64,000 bases of DNA from Desulfobacteraceae bacterium (GTDB lineage: Bacteria > Desulfobacterota > Desulfobacteria > Desulfobacterales > Desulfobacteraceae): NCBI GenBank assembly GCA_024225635.1, contig JAAEMK010000108.1:1-64000 (forward strand). Reading direction: 5' to 3'. Both the position numbers and the translations under genes were made by a program. The notes beneath the pieces were generated by a model. That model made no database searches. It saw nothing but the letters and a program-made list of their open reading frames with translations, and was not told where the DNA came from. Position 1 is the stretch's first letter. Every line of letters starts with the position of its first letter. This document shows positions 33,296 to 42,618 of the stretch, in pieces.

Positions 33296-35605
33296 CTATT
33301 TAGTGTAACTGCATTTAATCGTTCTGGGTGTAACCGTCCCACCGGGTGAGGTTACCTCTATCTGAAGCTGACCTTCAGAATTTTCATCAGTATTCGTCAC
33401 TTTCAATAAAAACGTCTTACTCCAAGGTTCCATGGAAGAACTATCCGGAACCTCAAAGGAAGTCTCCCCCTCAATTTCTGCATTGCCGGGTGCTGTCAGG
33501 TCGATAGTTGTTCCGGCTGGCATTGAATTGCCATTGATATCGGCAACCGTCAGATTAACCTCAACAGGCCCATTTGCCTTCAATTTTATAGGGTCACCTT
33601 CATTCACCAAGATATTATCTGCTTTAACCTCAACATTGGCAAAGCTTGAGGACATTGACAACACAATGGAATTCCGCACATGGATCAATTCATTGGAGCA
33701 GCCCTCAACGCACAGGGTGCCATTGTACATGCCATTCCCTTCCGTAAACAAACCATCTTTGTTGTAGTCCACAAACTCCTCATCGGGATCCCGTATACCG
33801 TCATAATCCTTATCAAGAAAGGCTTCATCCATATCGTCTTCTTCGCTATGAATATCCGGATCTTCTCCTGGATTGACCGGAGTTGATTCATAGCGGCCGC
33901 TGCCGTTGGCGTCAATGAACGACTCCTCACCAAGGGCCGTGGCAAGAATTGTCACCCGACCGTCCGCTGGCCGAGGTTCCTGGCTTCGCCACACCACGGA
34001 ACATGAACCGTTCAAAGTTGAGCAGGTGGGCTCGATCGCTCCTCCCTCGGTGGTAAAATAAATACTGGTTCCATCGGGAACAGGATTATTAAAATGATCG
34101 GCCGCCCTCACAGTCACAGCCACCTCAGTCCCTTGAATATTCCATCCCTCAGGAGTAAATTTTTCGATAGCGACTGAAAAGCTGTTTTGATCGGCCAGCC
34201 CCGTACTGATAACAAGTATGCTTGAAACCGTTGCAATCTGGGAGTCGTTCACCGTTGCATGTACCCTCACCGAGGTGGGAATACTTCCCGAGTTGACTGT
34301 TACAATAACCTTTCCCTCAGAATTCGTCTCGGCACTGGACGGTGAAAGGGAGATACCGCCTACCTCTGTTGACAATTCAAAGTTAACAAGTTCATTTGGA
34401 ACAACATTCCCCACTTCATCCCTGACAATGAACGTAATGACAGAAAGTTCCGGGAATTGTGAATTGGAAGTTTCGGCCAGGGCCATATGTTGGGGTTCGG
34501 CAGAGACAAAGGAGATGGAACCGACTTCAGGTTCTGCCAGCAACAGGTCCGCCGAGGCCGACAAGGTGGCGCCGGCAATGCTTGCTGTGGCAGTGACTTT
34601 GTCAGATCCCGAGGTGCACCCGTCGCCACGGTATGTTGTTGTCGCAATACCGTTCCGGGTGGAGACGGCCGGGTCCACAACTGCGGTAGGACAAAGGGTG
34701 GAAAAAGAGATTTCAACCGGGCTTATATAAGGAATATAATTGTCTCCATCCAGAACAGCGAGGGCGGCCGTGATGATGGCGGTTCCGCCAATGGACAACT
34801 TTTCCCCGGATGCGATGGAAGATAATAGCACCCCTTCCTGGAAACTGCCGTCCACAAAGGAGCCGAGTTTGACGCTGTCAGGCTCCCCGATCTGAAATGC
34901 AAACGGGGTTTCAAGGTTCGAGTTGCCAACTGCCACATCGATTGTCCCGGCACCGGTGGCGCCGCCGGCAATGAGGGAGAATTCGGCAACACCACTGGAA
35001 TTTGTGATGGCGGTTCCATCGGAATTCAAAAAAGACCCTTTGCTGGTGGTCACGGTTACGAACTGGTATACGGCAAACGCCCCTGTTAAATTTTTTACGG
35101 TAACCTTGACCGTTCCCGGGTTTCCTTCGCTGATGGTTCTGGTGGCTTCCCCATCCTCGTCAAGGAGTTCCGCCGTAATTGCATAGGACGGTTCGGCATC
35201 CGGAGATTCGGATAATGATTCCCCTTCCACCAGGATAGACCAGAGCCCATCGGCTTGTACCTCAAAAAAATAATTACCGGAGTCCAATTGCTCAATGGTT
35301 TCGGAATTTTTGACATTACCTGTTTCATTTACTAACAGCGCCTCCCTTCCTTCACGTTCACTCCAAAGCCATACAATAAAGTTACTTTCCCCTTCATGAT
35401 CGAGAATAAACTTGATATTACCGCCGCTACTGGTAAATGCAGCCGTGACTTTGTTACCGGTTCCGGTAAAAGAGGCAGAGGTAATATCCGTCCCATCTCC
35501 CGATGTGGTTGAAGGAGAACTGCCGGAAGAACCGCAACCGGCAAGCACGACAATTGAAACGAAAAAAAGAAACCCACACAGAACTTGTTTGAAAAAATGC
35601 ATCAT
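33296..35605 (-). CDS. large lipoprotein with Ig-like (invasin-type) repeats
   Basis: 769 aa from ATG 35605 (AGGA 7 nt upstream). Lipobox VVLAGC (Cys 24). A PPC-like N-terminal region (about 45-140) is followed by several Big_1/invasin-like Ig repeats, each with a G-x-A-x-x-x-x-x-G pattern (NSSGVAEFSLIAGGATGAGT, NSEGKVIVTVNSGSIPTSV). Near 598-617 is a Ca-binding loop pair, DKDYDGIRDPDEEFVDYNKD, resembling EF-hand or thrombospondin-3 loops. It is probably a surface lipoprotein in adhesion. It follows pilQ on the same strand with 76 bp between, so it may be made with the pilus. Confidence 0.8.
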   Translation of the reverse strand: MMHFFKQVLCGFLFFVSIVVLAGCGSSGSSPSTTSGDGTDITSASFTGTGNKVTAAFTSSGGNIKFILDHEGESNFIVWLWSEREGREALLVNETGNVKNSETIEQLDSGNYFFEVQADGLWSILVEGESLSESPDAEPSYAITAELLDEDGEATRTISEGNPGTVKVTVKNLTGAFAVYQFVTVTTSKGSFLNSDGTAITNSSGVAEFSLIAGGATGAGTIDVAVGNSNLETPFAFQIGEPDSVKLGSFVDGSFQEGVLLSSIASGEKLSIGGTAIITAALAVLDGDNYIPYISPVEISFSTLCPTAVVDPAVSTRNGIATTTYRGDGCTSGSDKVTATASIAGATLSASADLLLAEPEVGSISFVSAEPQHMALAETSNSQFPELSVITFIVRDEVGNVVPNELVNFELSTEVGGISLSPSSAETNSEGKVIVTVNSGSIPTSVRVHATVNDSQIATVSSILVISTGLADQNSFSVAIEKFTPEGWNIQGTEVAVTVRAADHFNNPVPDGTSIYFTTEGGAIEPTCSTLNGSCSVVWRSQEPRPADGRVTILATALGEESFIDANGSGRYESTPVNPGEDPDIHSEEDDMDEAFLDKDYDGIRDPDEEFVDYNKDGLFTEGNGMYNGTLCVEGCSNELIHVRNSIVLSMSSSFANVEVKADNILVNEGDPIKLKANGPVEVNLTVADINGNSMPAGTTIDLTAPGNAEIEGETSFEVPDSSSMEPWSKTFLLKVTNTDENSEGQLQIEVTSPGGTVTPRTIKCSYTK

Positions 35606-35681
35606 GGTCGCGTCCTTAAATTCATTTATTCAGGTTTAAGAAAGGGCCAGGTCAACACCGCAAGAGCGGTTACGGCATAAA

Positions 35682-37892
35682 TCAGTTTTTCTTTTGCTCA
35701 AGCAGAACAATAGATGGCGTAATGAATATCAACAGCTCGTTTTTCTTTTCAGTATTGATATCCGACCCGAACAGCCGTCCAAACCCAGGAATATTTGAAA
35801 GACCGGGAAATCCGTTCTCGCCCTCGGAGGTGGAGTTTTTTACAACGCCGCCGATAACAATGGTATCCCCGTCATTGACCAAAAGTTCGGTCTCAGCCGT
35901 ATTGGTTGAAAAGGATGGAACGCCGCCAACCATATCGGCAAGGTCCTTCTTTTCAATCTTAACACTCATGGCGATGCGCTGGTCCGGGGTGACGTGGGGG
36001 GTCACTTCCAGCAGCAGATCGATACTTTTGAATTTCACGGAAGAGCCGCCGGCATCATCCCGCTCAAGGTAAGCGATCTCGATGCCCTGTGTAATCTTGG
36101 CCTTTTTATTGTCAAGGGCGAGAATTTTCGGCGACGATATAATCTTGATATCCCCCTTGATTTCAGAGGCCGTCAATGTTGCATTGAGTTCCAGGGGTGT
36201 TCCGGTAATTCGGCTGAAATCAAATCCAATGCTTCCCTGGCTCGCCACGGGATAATTCATTGCCGCGTTAAATCCATAGGCACCTCCCAGGTCGTCCCGG
36301 AACACATCGTCACTGGATGCCCGCCAGTTGATTCCCATGGACTTGGAAAAATTCTTGTTCACCTCCACCACCCTTGCTGAAATCATGATCTGGGGAGTCA
36401 CCTTGTCCAGGCGATAGATGAGGGTCTTTGCATGATCGACCTTCTCCCGGGTATCGGTCAGGATGATCATGTTGGTCCTTTCATCCACACTCAACACCCC
36501 CCTGTCCGGGGTGATAATCTTCTCGAGATGGGGCCTGACATCCGCATCGGCATTGGAATAGTTGATGGGGATGTACTCGGTCATCAGGGGTTCGAGGCTT
36601 TTCTTCTGCTCCCGGGCCGCCTTATAGGCTGCCATGGCATCCTGTTTCAGCTTCTGCTCCCTGGCCATGGTTTCCAGGGTGGCGATGCGTACGATGCTTC
36701 CCTCCTGGATCTGCCCCAGGCTGTTCATCTTCAACACCAGGTCAAGGACCTGATCCCATGGCACGGGCTTGTCCAGGGTCATGGTGACACTGCCGGTCAC
36801 ATCCTTGTCAACGGCAAAATTCATGCCGCTCACACTCCTCAATATCCGGAAAACATTTTTTATGTCCGTCTCAAAAAAATCGAGGCGGATCTTCTCCCCG
36901 GTGTATACCTTTTTTTCAAATATAGCGTTCTCATCCTTTGCGGCTACCTGTTCCGGAGACTCTTCATCCTCGCCCCCGCTTTCCGTAACCTGCTCAACGA
37001 CGGTGCCGGATACAGCCTTCTTTTTCGCCAGGTCAAATTCCGGCGGCTCCAGGGTTGACGGCTCAAAGGTGAGGGAAATGCCGTCCATGCCCTGGACAAT
37101 GCGATAGGGTACCTGCTCACGCATTTTAACCTTGATGGTTGAAGCGGCTTCGCCCTTGGGCCTCTGGACCGGAACGATCCGTTCCACGGCCGACTTGAAA
37201 TAGGTCGTGACCAGTGAACGGCGGCGGTACTCCGGGATGTCCGTGTCATGGAGCCTGAGCCGCAGCTCCCCGCTCTCCCCTTTTTCAAGATCGTAATTCA
37301 CGGGCTGGGAGGTTTTCACCAGGATGTCGGAAGTCCCGTCCTCGGCGGCGTTAAAAGAGATGCCGGTCAAGACGGCCTGCCCCGGCGGAATCACAATGGG
37401 AGAGCTGTCCCGGGGCTCCGGCTTGACCAATGCCGCTTCGTCACTTTCGGTGGCAAGTTCCCTCTTTTTATGGAAGATCACTGTCAGACGGGTGGTATCA
37501 TCTATCACCTCGTAATCGAGATTCTCCTTCAAGAGGATTTCCACCTTGGCCGTTTTCCGCTGCTTATCGGCATAGATTGCGGTAATGGAATTGAGATCCC
37601 CCACACCCGGGGTCCTTGCATTCTCAATGTTCTCCGGGATAACGGTGTCGGGAAGATAGACCGCGACCCCCAGGGGAAAGGCCTGCTTGACCGAGGTGTA
37701 GGTCGTACTCCGGTTGCAAATGATATCGACCTCAACGGTATCAGCGGTCTGTCCCACCTCGATGGCGGTTATAGCCCGCTGTTCAACAACAGGCTGTTCC
37801 GACGTTTCAATCGTGCTGACCTGTTTTTCCGATGTACAACCGAAAAAAAACACCACTGTTAGAAACAACCAAACCGCTCTTCCGGAAACCAT
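35682..37892 (-). CDS. pilQ: type IV pilus secretin
   Basis: 736 aa from ATG 37892 (GAGGGG 7 nt upstream); the frame is open to TTG 37907. The start MVSGRAVWLFLTVVFFFGC looks like a lipoprotein signal, unusual but not unique for secretins. Two AMIN-type regions (about 50-150, 175-285), an STN/N0 domain (KIRLDFFETDIKNVFRILRS), a secretin_N (EYIPINYSNADADVRPHLEK) and the secretin barrel (KSMGINWRASSDDVFRDDLG to GFPGLSNIPGFGRLFGS) follow. It forms the outer-membrane pore for the pilus. It lies 4 nt after pilP. Confidence 0.93.
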   Translation of the reverse strand: MVSGRAVWLFLTVVFFFGCTSEKQVSTIETSEQPVVEQRAITAIEVGQTADTVEVDIICNRSTTYTSVKQAFPLGVAVYLPDTVIPENIENARTPGVGDLNSITAIYADKQRKTAKVEILLKENLDYEVIDDTTRLTVIFHKKRELATESDEAALVKPEPRDSSPIVIPPGQAVLTGISFNAAEDGTSDILVKTSQPVNYDLEKGESGELRLRLHDTDIPEYRRRSLVTTYFKSAVERIVPVQRPKGEAASTIKVKMREQVPYRIVQGMDGISLTFEPSTLEPPEFDLAKKKAVSGTVVEQVTESGGEDEESPEQVAAKDENAIFEKKVYTGEKIRLDFFETDIKNVFRILRSVSGMNFAVDKDVTGSVTMTLDKPVPWDQVLDLVLKMNSLGQIQEGSIVRIATLETMAREQKLKQDAMAAYKAAREQKKSLEPLMTEYIPINYSNADADVRPHLEKIITPDRGVLSVDERTNMIILTDTREKVDHAKTLIYRLDKVTPQIMISARVVEVNKNFSKSMGINWRASSDDVFRDDLGGAYGFNAAMNYPVASQGSIGFDFSRITGTPLELNATLTASEIKGDIKIISSPKILALDNKKAKITQGIEIAYLERDDAGGSSVKFKSIDLLLEVTPHVTPDQRIAMSVKIEKKDLADMVGGVPSFSTNTAETELLVNDGDTIVIGGVVKNSTSEGENGFPGLSNIPGFGRLFGSDINTEKKNELLIFITPSIVLLEQKKN

Positions 37893-37896
37893 CCTT

Positions 37897-38682
37897 TCAC
37901 CCCTCAATCTCTTGTTTATGAAGTTTCATTTCCCTGGAACGGGGAACAGCATCACCCCTGAAATTCTTCACGATCTCTTTGATCAGTATCCTGTCATTCA
38001 GGATCTTCTCCACCCGGCCTTCGTTCTTGCCGATATAGGTTCCGACCCTTATCACATACCCCTTGCCACTGGCCTCCTCCACCATGGCGATGTTACCCGA
38101 TTCGGCACGCACCACGGCAACGAGCCGGATCTGGCTCAAATCCAATTTCTCCAGGGGAGTCAGCATCCGCCGGGGTTTCTTTTCCCGGGCATCCGCCCCG
38201 GCCTCCGGTTTTTCATCAGTCCGGATCAGGGGCTGAAAAGGATCTATCTTGCCCTTGGCGGAATAGAACCGCGGTGGCGCAGGTTCTGCCACAACGGGTT
38301 TCTCCGGTGGAACCGCCTCTTCTTTGGCAGGCTTTACCGCCTCCTGTTTTGCTGCTGCCGGAGCCTCTTGCTTTAGAGGTTCCGCCGCCTCCTGCTTCAC
38401 CGCTGCCACTGCCTCCTGCTTTGGAGGTTCCGCCGCCTCCTGCTTCGCCGCAACCGGGGCCTCCTGCTTCGGTGGTACTGCTGCCTCCTGCTTCACCGCT
38501 GCCGGGGCCTCCTGCTTCGGTGGTTCCGCTGCCTCCTGCTTCGCCGCTATCGGTATGGTAACAACAGACGGTTCCGGTTCAACCGCCTGTTGCGGCTGAT
38601 CCTGACAAGCAGTCAGAAACACCAGGGCAAAAACGATAAATACAATTGCTCTTTCAAGGCAGGCATGCATGATCCGTCTCAT
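37897..38682 (-). CDS. pilP: type IV pilus lipoprotein PilP with long KQEA repeat spacer
   Basis: 261 aa. Lipobox FLTAC (Cys 26). The C-terminal half has the PilP core (YSAKGKIDPFQPLIRTDEK, TPLEKLDLSQIRLVAVVRAE, KGYVIRVGTYIGKNEGRVEK). Between the signal and the core lie ten copies of an 8-residue unit beginning KQEA. PilP links the inner-membrane PilMNO complex to PilQ across the periplasm, so the repeat presumably sets reach or flexibility. The start follows directly after the pilO stop. Confidence 0.92.
   Translation of the reverse strand: MRRIMHACLERAIVFIVFALVFLTACQDQPQQAVEPEPSVVTIPIAAKQEAAEPPKQEAPAAVKQEAAVPPKQEAPVAAKQEAAEPPKQEAVAAVKQEAAEPLKQEAPAAAKQEAVKPAKEEAVPPEKPVVAEPAPPRFYSAKGKIDPFQPLIRTDEKPEAGADAREKKPRRMLTPLEKLDLSQIRLVAVVRAESGNIAMVEEASGKGYVIRVGTYIGKNEGRVEKILNDRILIKEIVKNFRGDAVPRSREMKLHKQEIEG
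38302..38541 (-). repeat. pilP: 24-bp tandem repeat within pilP
   Basis: Ten units of 24 bp encode KQEAAEPP / KQEAPAAV-type octapeptides, partly arranged as 48-bp pairs. The units differ mainly at third codon positions and at the last four residues. Slippage or recombination could change copy number without shifting frame. Confidence 0.85.
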
Positions 38683-39315
38683 TTATTTTTTTACATCCTT
38701 CTTTTTTTCAACAAACATATAGGTGACGGCATTGCAGGATGCTTCAAGGCCGCCGCCGCCGGACTTGCTCCGGGACTTGATGCTGATATCATTGATGTTT
38801 ACGATACGATAGAGCCGGGCCACCTGATCGAAGAAGGCGGCAAACTCATGGTACCCCCCCTGAACCTTGATCGCCACGGGAATTTCGGCATAGAATTCCT
38901 TCTGCACCTCGGCCTTGGGCTGAAACAGAATAAATTCCAAGCCCGCATCGTTCCCGGAGCTTGAAATGCCGGTCAAGAGGGAAGGGATCTCTTTTTTATC
39001 AGGTAAAGCCTTCATGGCAAGGTTGAACCTGGCCTGGGCCTCGGCCATCAGTTCTTCATACTTTGCAAGGGCCGCGGCTTTCTGTTTATAGGTTACAAGC
39101 CGGGTTTTAAGGGTGGTAAGGTCGTTCTCAAGCCGTTTCATCTCCTCCTGCCTCGGCATGTAGACAAAATAGAAATACCCTCCTGAAAGAAGAACAAAGG
39201 TAACCACACACACGAGGATTCTCTGAACCCTGGTGAGGTTCCCGATCTTTTCAAAAAACGGAGCGGTCTTTTTACCGATTTTGTCGCTAAGGCTCTCTTT
39301 GTGCTCGTTTTTCAT
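38683..39315 (-). CDS. pilO: type IV pilus inner-membrane protein PilO
   Basis: 210 aa. One membrane segment near 32-52 (ILVCVVTFVLLSGGYFYFVY), a coiled-coil (RLENDLTTLKTRLVTYKQKA), then the ferredoxin-like PilO domain (IPSLLTGISSSGNDAGLEFI). It pairs with PilN in the periplasm. It overlaps pilN by 4 nt. Confidence 0.92.
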   Translation of the reverse strand: MKNEHKESLSDKIGKKTAPFFEKIGNLTRVQRILVCVVTFVLLSGGYFYFVYMPRQEEMKRLENDLTTLKTRLVTYKQKAAALAKYEELMAEAQARFNLAMKALPDKKEIPSLLTGISSSGNDAGLEFILFQPKAEVQKEFYAEIPVAIKVQGGYHEFAAFFDQVARLYRIVNINDISIKSRSKSGGGGLEASCNAVTYMFVEKKKDVKK

Positions 39316-39893
39316 TTTTTCACTTTACCGGGTTTGTCTTGGGTATTGGGGATTGTTTTATGACAAATCAGCTCAAACTCCTTCATCTGAATGGCCTTAT
39401 CAAACATTTTCATCCGGAGGGTTTTCAGGTCCACGCTGGTGAAGAGCCGGGAGGTTTCAAGCCGGGTCATGAAATCCGCCACGGTCTTGTTATCAAGGGC
39501 TATCCCGCTCAGGAGCACCGTGGTTTCAGCAGTTTTCAGGCTGGTCAGCCACATCCGTTTGGGAACGATCAGGGAGGTCATGGCATCGAACAGTTCCACC
39601 GGTTCCCGCCGCTTCAATTCAAGGGACTTGACGATGTCAAGTTTCCGCTCGAGGATGGCAAGGTTCTTTTTGATCCTGGTAACCTTGTCAGCCTTCTCCT
39701 TGTACAGGGAGATCCGGGAGTTCACACTGGTTACATCGGAACGGATCCGGTCCGTTTTTCTATCAATATGAATGGTATAATACACAAGCCCCACAACAAA
39801 AAGTACGATCATCAGGACAAATACGGAAACCTGCCGTCGAATGTTCTCTTTTCGCCGCGCCGCCCTGAATGGTAATAGATTTATCCGTATCAT
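39312..39893 (-). CDS. pilN: type IV pilus inner-membrane protein PilN
   Basis: 193 aa. The N-terminus MIRINLLPFRAARRKENIRR is the PilM-binding motif (INLLP), followed by a membrane segment (VFVLMIVLFVVGLVYYTI) and a fimbrial-assembly domain (RMWLTSLKTAETTVLLSGIA). It overlaps pilM and pilO by 4 nt on each side. Confidence 0.92.
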   Translation of the reverse strand: MIRINLLPFRAARRKENIRRQVSVFVLMIVLFVVGLVYYTIHIDRKTDRIRSDVTSVNSRISLYKEKADKVTRIKKNLAILERKLDIVKSLELKRREPVELFDAMTSLIVPKRMWLTSLKTAETTVLLSGIALDNKTVADFMTRLETSRLFTSVDLKTLRMKMFDKAIQMKEFELICHKTIPNTQDKPGKVKK

Positions 39894-40948
39894 TTGTCAT
39901 CCACTTTTCTTAAGGCAAGGCCAAGGGCAATGGGTGCCAGGGGGGCCATTTGGCTGAGCAGGGTATCCGGGAACTGCTCTTTATCGATGATAAGCCCGGA
40001 AAACGGGTCGATGACGATAACCTCCGCCGCAACCTCCGCCGCAAGACTGTCGGTAAACCCCTGCACAAAGGCCCCTCCCCCGCACAGCACCACCCTGTCC
40101 AGGATTCCTTCACTGGACTTTGACTGGTAAGTATTTACAACGCTGTAAATTTCAGAACACCATTTTTGTACAATGGCGCCACGGATCGCGTCCACCTCTT
40201 CCGGGGGCATCAGCCCGGTTTCCCGCCCCCAGATCACATCCTGGGCCAGCTCCGGGGTACACCCGGTCGCGGCAATGATCTCCTCTGCGATCTGGGCGAT
40301 TCCGGAAGAGTTATCCCGCATCATCAAGGAGATATTTCCCTTGACAATGTTCAGGGATGTCTTGGAATACCCCACGTCCACCAGCATCACCACCTGGTCA
40401 TTGTCCCCCTTGTCAACGGTTTCATGGATGTTCTGGAGTGCGAAGGTATCCACATCGATGATACAGGGATTGAGTCCGGCCCGGTTGGTAAGATCCATGT
40501 ATTCCGCAACCAGATCCTTTTTCACGGCCACCAGGAGAACGTTCATCTGATCCGGGGAAAACGTACTGGTACCCAGGATCTGAAAATCGATGTTCACATC
40601 CTCGACGTCGTAGGGAATATACTGCTCCGCCTCAAAGCGGATCGAATCCTGAAGTTCCTGTTCAGATGCTGTTGGGATGCTGATGGTCTTGATCACCACC
40701 GAGTAACCGCCAGTGGAGATGGCGACGTTCTTCTCTTTGATCTTGTGGGTCTTGAAAAGGGCGCGAATCGCATGGGCAATTCCCTCGACATCCTGAATGT
40801 TTCCATCCACGATGGCCCCCGGGGCTATCTCTGCGATGCCGAACTTTTTAAGCGCAGGGCCCTTGGCGGTCTCCCTGATCTCGGCAACCTTTATCAGGGA
40901 AGATCCAATGTCCAGTCCCACAAGATGATCGCGTTTTCTAAAAAGCAT
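39890..40948 (-). CDS. pilM: type IV pilus actin-like ATPase PilM
   Basis: 352 aa. The actin-like phosphate-binding motif is LVGLDIGSSLIKVAEI; further motifs are MLVDVGYSKTSLNIV and VVLCGGGAFVQGF. It binds the cytoplasmic tip of PilN. It is the first gene of pilMNOPQ, which runs with 4-nt overlaps. Its promoter must lie in 40949-41033, but no clear match was found. Confidence 0.93.
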   Translation of the reverse strand: MLFRKRDHLVGLDIGSSLIKVAEIRETAKGPALKKFGIAEIAPGAIVDGNIQDVEGIAHAIRALFKTHKIKEKNVAISTGGYSVVIKTISIPTASEQELQDSIRFEAEQYIPYDVEDVNIDFQILGTSTFSPDQMNVLLVAVKKDLVAEYMDLTNRAGLNPCIIDVDTFALQNIHETVDKGDNDQVVMLVDVGYSKTSLNIVKGNISLMMRDNSSGIAQIAEEIIAATGCTPELAQDVIWGRETGLMPPEEVDAIRGAIVQKWCSEIYSVVNTYQSKSSEGILDRVVLCGGGAFVQGFTDSLAAEVAAEVIVIDPFSGLIIDKEQFPDTLLSQMAPLAPIALGLALRKVDDK

Positions 40949-41033
40949 AGTACCTACTCTGTCGGCCCAAAAGCCATTAAAGAGACATCGGCGTCACAGG
41001 AGAACAAAAGCGTGCCACGCCATATTTTTTAGG

Positions 41034-41062
41034 TTGATAACCAGAGGTATTACTACTATACT
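41034..41062 (+). promoter_or_regulatory. candidate sigma-70 promoter for the two-component pair
   Basis: TTGATA (41034-41039), a 17-nt spacer and TATACT (41057-41062). It lies inside the most upstream part of the open frame, which supports a later start for the kinase (ATG 41199). Confidence 0.5.
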
Positions 41063-41198
41063 TGCAGTTCTTAAGGTATCGTATATTGATGTTAAGTCAA
41101 GAATAATCATCGATTGGATAAAAAAACAGCGATTTTTACAGACAAAAAAGACGGCCCTGCCGGCTATTTTTGAAAAAGGACGGGGTCAAGATTTTAAA

Positions 41199-42614
41199 AT
41201 GAAACAGCAGGATATAAAGGAGAAACGGCCTTTCAGGCTGGTCAAGTATTTTACCTTTACGAGCCTTGTTGTCATGTTTGCCGCAACCATCATCATTTCG
41301 GCCATCAACACCCACTGGGTAAGAAGCATCCTCCAGCAGAAGAGCGAAGAGTACGCCCATCTTCTTGTGGAGAATCTCAACCACCAGGTTTTTCTCCAGT
41401 TCATCATCCCGGTCGTCCTGAAATACGGCCAGATCAAACTGAGGGAGGAGGCCCAGTACAAACGGATGGACCGGGTGGTCAAGACCACCCTCCACAGCTT
41501 TAACGTGGAAACGGTCAACATCTACGACATGAACAACATCATCTCCTACAGCTATGACAAGACCCGGATCGGCACAAAGAATGCCGGCGGTTCAGGCTAC
41601 GCAAACGCCATAAAAAGCGAATCTACCTCCCGCCTGGTGCAAAAGGGCTCCTCCCTGGAGCTGTTCTTCGGGGTGCCGCAGCAGACCAAGATCGTCACCT
41701 TTGCCCCGCTTCGGGCGGAAAAACCCCTCTCCTCCATCTCGGGCCCGGTACTCGGGGTCGTGGAGATCGTCCAGGATGTCTCCGGCGATTATCATAAAAT
41801 TTTCAGGCTCCAGGTGATGGTGACCGTCACCTGCTGCATCGTCATGGGCACCCTCTTCATCGTGCTCATATTTGTGGTAAAACAGGGAGAGAACATTATC
41901 GACCGACGGAACCAGGAGCAGCTGAAACTGGAAGAGAAACTCAGGAGAGCCGAACACCTCTCCGCCATCGGGGAAATGACGGCCGGGGTCTCCCATGAAA
42001 TCCGGAACCCCCTGGGGATCATCAAGAGCTCAGCCGAGCTGTTGAAAAAAAAGATGGCAAAGCTCGACACCGCCACCACCATTCCCGATATCATCGTTGA
42101 AGAGTCTGTCCGGCTCAACAACATCATCAAGGATTTCCTGGATTTTGCCCGGCCCATGAAGCCCGATCTGAGGCCCTGCCGGATCGAGAATATCATCGAG
42201 AAAAACATCTCCTTTCTGGAACCGAAGCTCCTTGAAAAGGGGATTGAGATCGAAAAACGCTTCACCGACAGCATCCCGGAAATCCTGGCCGACAGTTCCA
42301 TGCTCTACCAGGCGTTTCTGAATATCCTGCTCAACTCTTTCCAGGCCATGGACGATGACGGCAGAATCATCATCAGCCTGTTCTATGATGACACCGAGGT
42401 GGTCATCCTGTTTGAAGACCAGGGAAGGGGCATTGACGAAGAAGCATTAAAAAAGATCTGGAACCCCTTTTTCACCACAAAGGAGATGGGCACGGGCCTT
42501 GGACTCGGCATCGTCAAAAACATCATCGAGTCCCACGGCGGTGAGATAGAGCTTTCAAACAGGGAATCAACCGGCGTTCAGGTGGAGATCATCCTGCCGG
42601 CAAAGGAGAGTTAA
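41199..42614 (+). CDS. membrane sensor histidine kinase
   Basis: 471 aa from ATG 41199; the frame is open back to 41034, but a promoter lies there and the upstream residues are not kinase-like. The start is therefore uncertain. TM1 (YFTFTSLVVMFAATIIISAI), a periplasmic sensor of about 165 residues, TM2 (VMVTVTCCIVMGTLFIVLIF), a coiled linker, H-box TAGVSHEIRNPLGIIKSSAE, then the ATPase (LNILLNSFQAMDD, EDQGRGIDEEA, GTGLGLGIVKNI). It is the partner of the regulator 4 bp downstream. Divergence from pilM suggests a PilS-like role (inference only). Confidence 0.85.
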   Translation: MKQQDIKEKRPFRLVKYFTFTSLVVMFAATIIISAINTHWVRSILQQKSEEYAHLLVENLNHQVFLQFIIPVVLKYGQIKLREEAQYKRMDRVVKTTLHSFNVETVNIYDMNNIISYSYDKTRIGTKNAGGSGYANAIKSESTSRLVQKGSSLELFFGVPQQTKIVTFAPLRAEKPLSSISGPVLGVVEIVQDVSGDYHKIFRLQVMVTVTCCIVMGTLFIVLIFVVKQGENIIDRRNQEQLKLEEKLRRAEHLSAIGEMTAGVSHEIRNPLGIIKSSAELLKKKMAKLDTATTIPDIIVEESVRLNNIIKDFLDFARPMKPDLRPCRIENIIEKNISFLEPKLLEKGIEIEKRFTDSIPEILADSSMLYQAFLNILLNSFQAMDDDGRIIISLFYDDTEVVILFEDQGRGIDEEALKKIWNPFFTTKEMGTGLGLGIVKNIIESHGGEIELSNRESTGVQVEIILPAKES

Positions 42615-42618
42615 CAGT

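Noticed and set aside
38274-38599. Two Ala/Pro/Ser-rich repeat ORFs on the plus strand
   Set aside because: They are the antisense reading of the KQEA repeats of pilP.
40949-41033. Sigma-54 promoter in front of pilM (TGGCAC on the minus strand near 41015)
   Set aside because: The -12 element is one nucleotide too close and reads TTGT; the match is not good enough.
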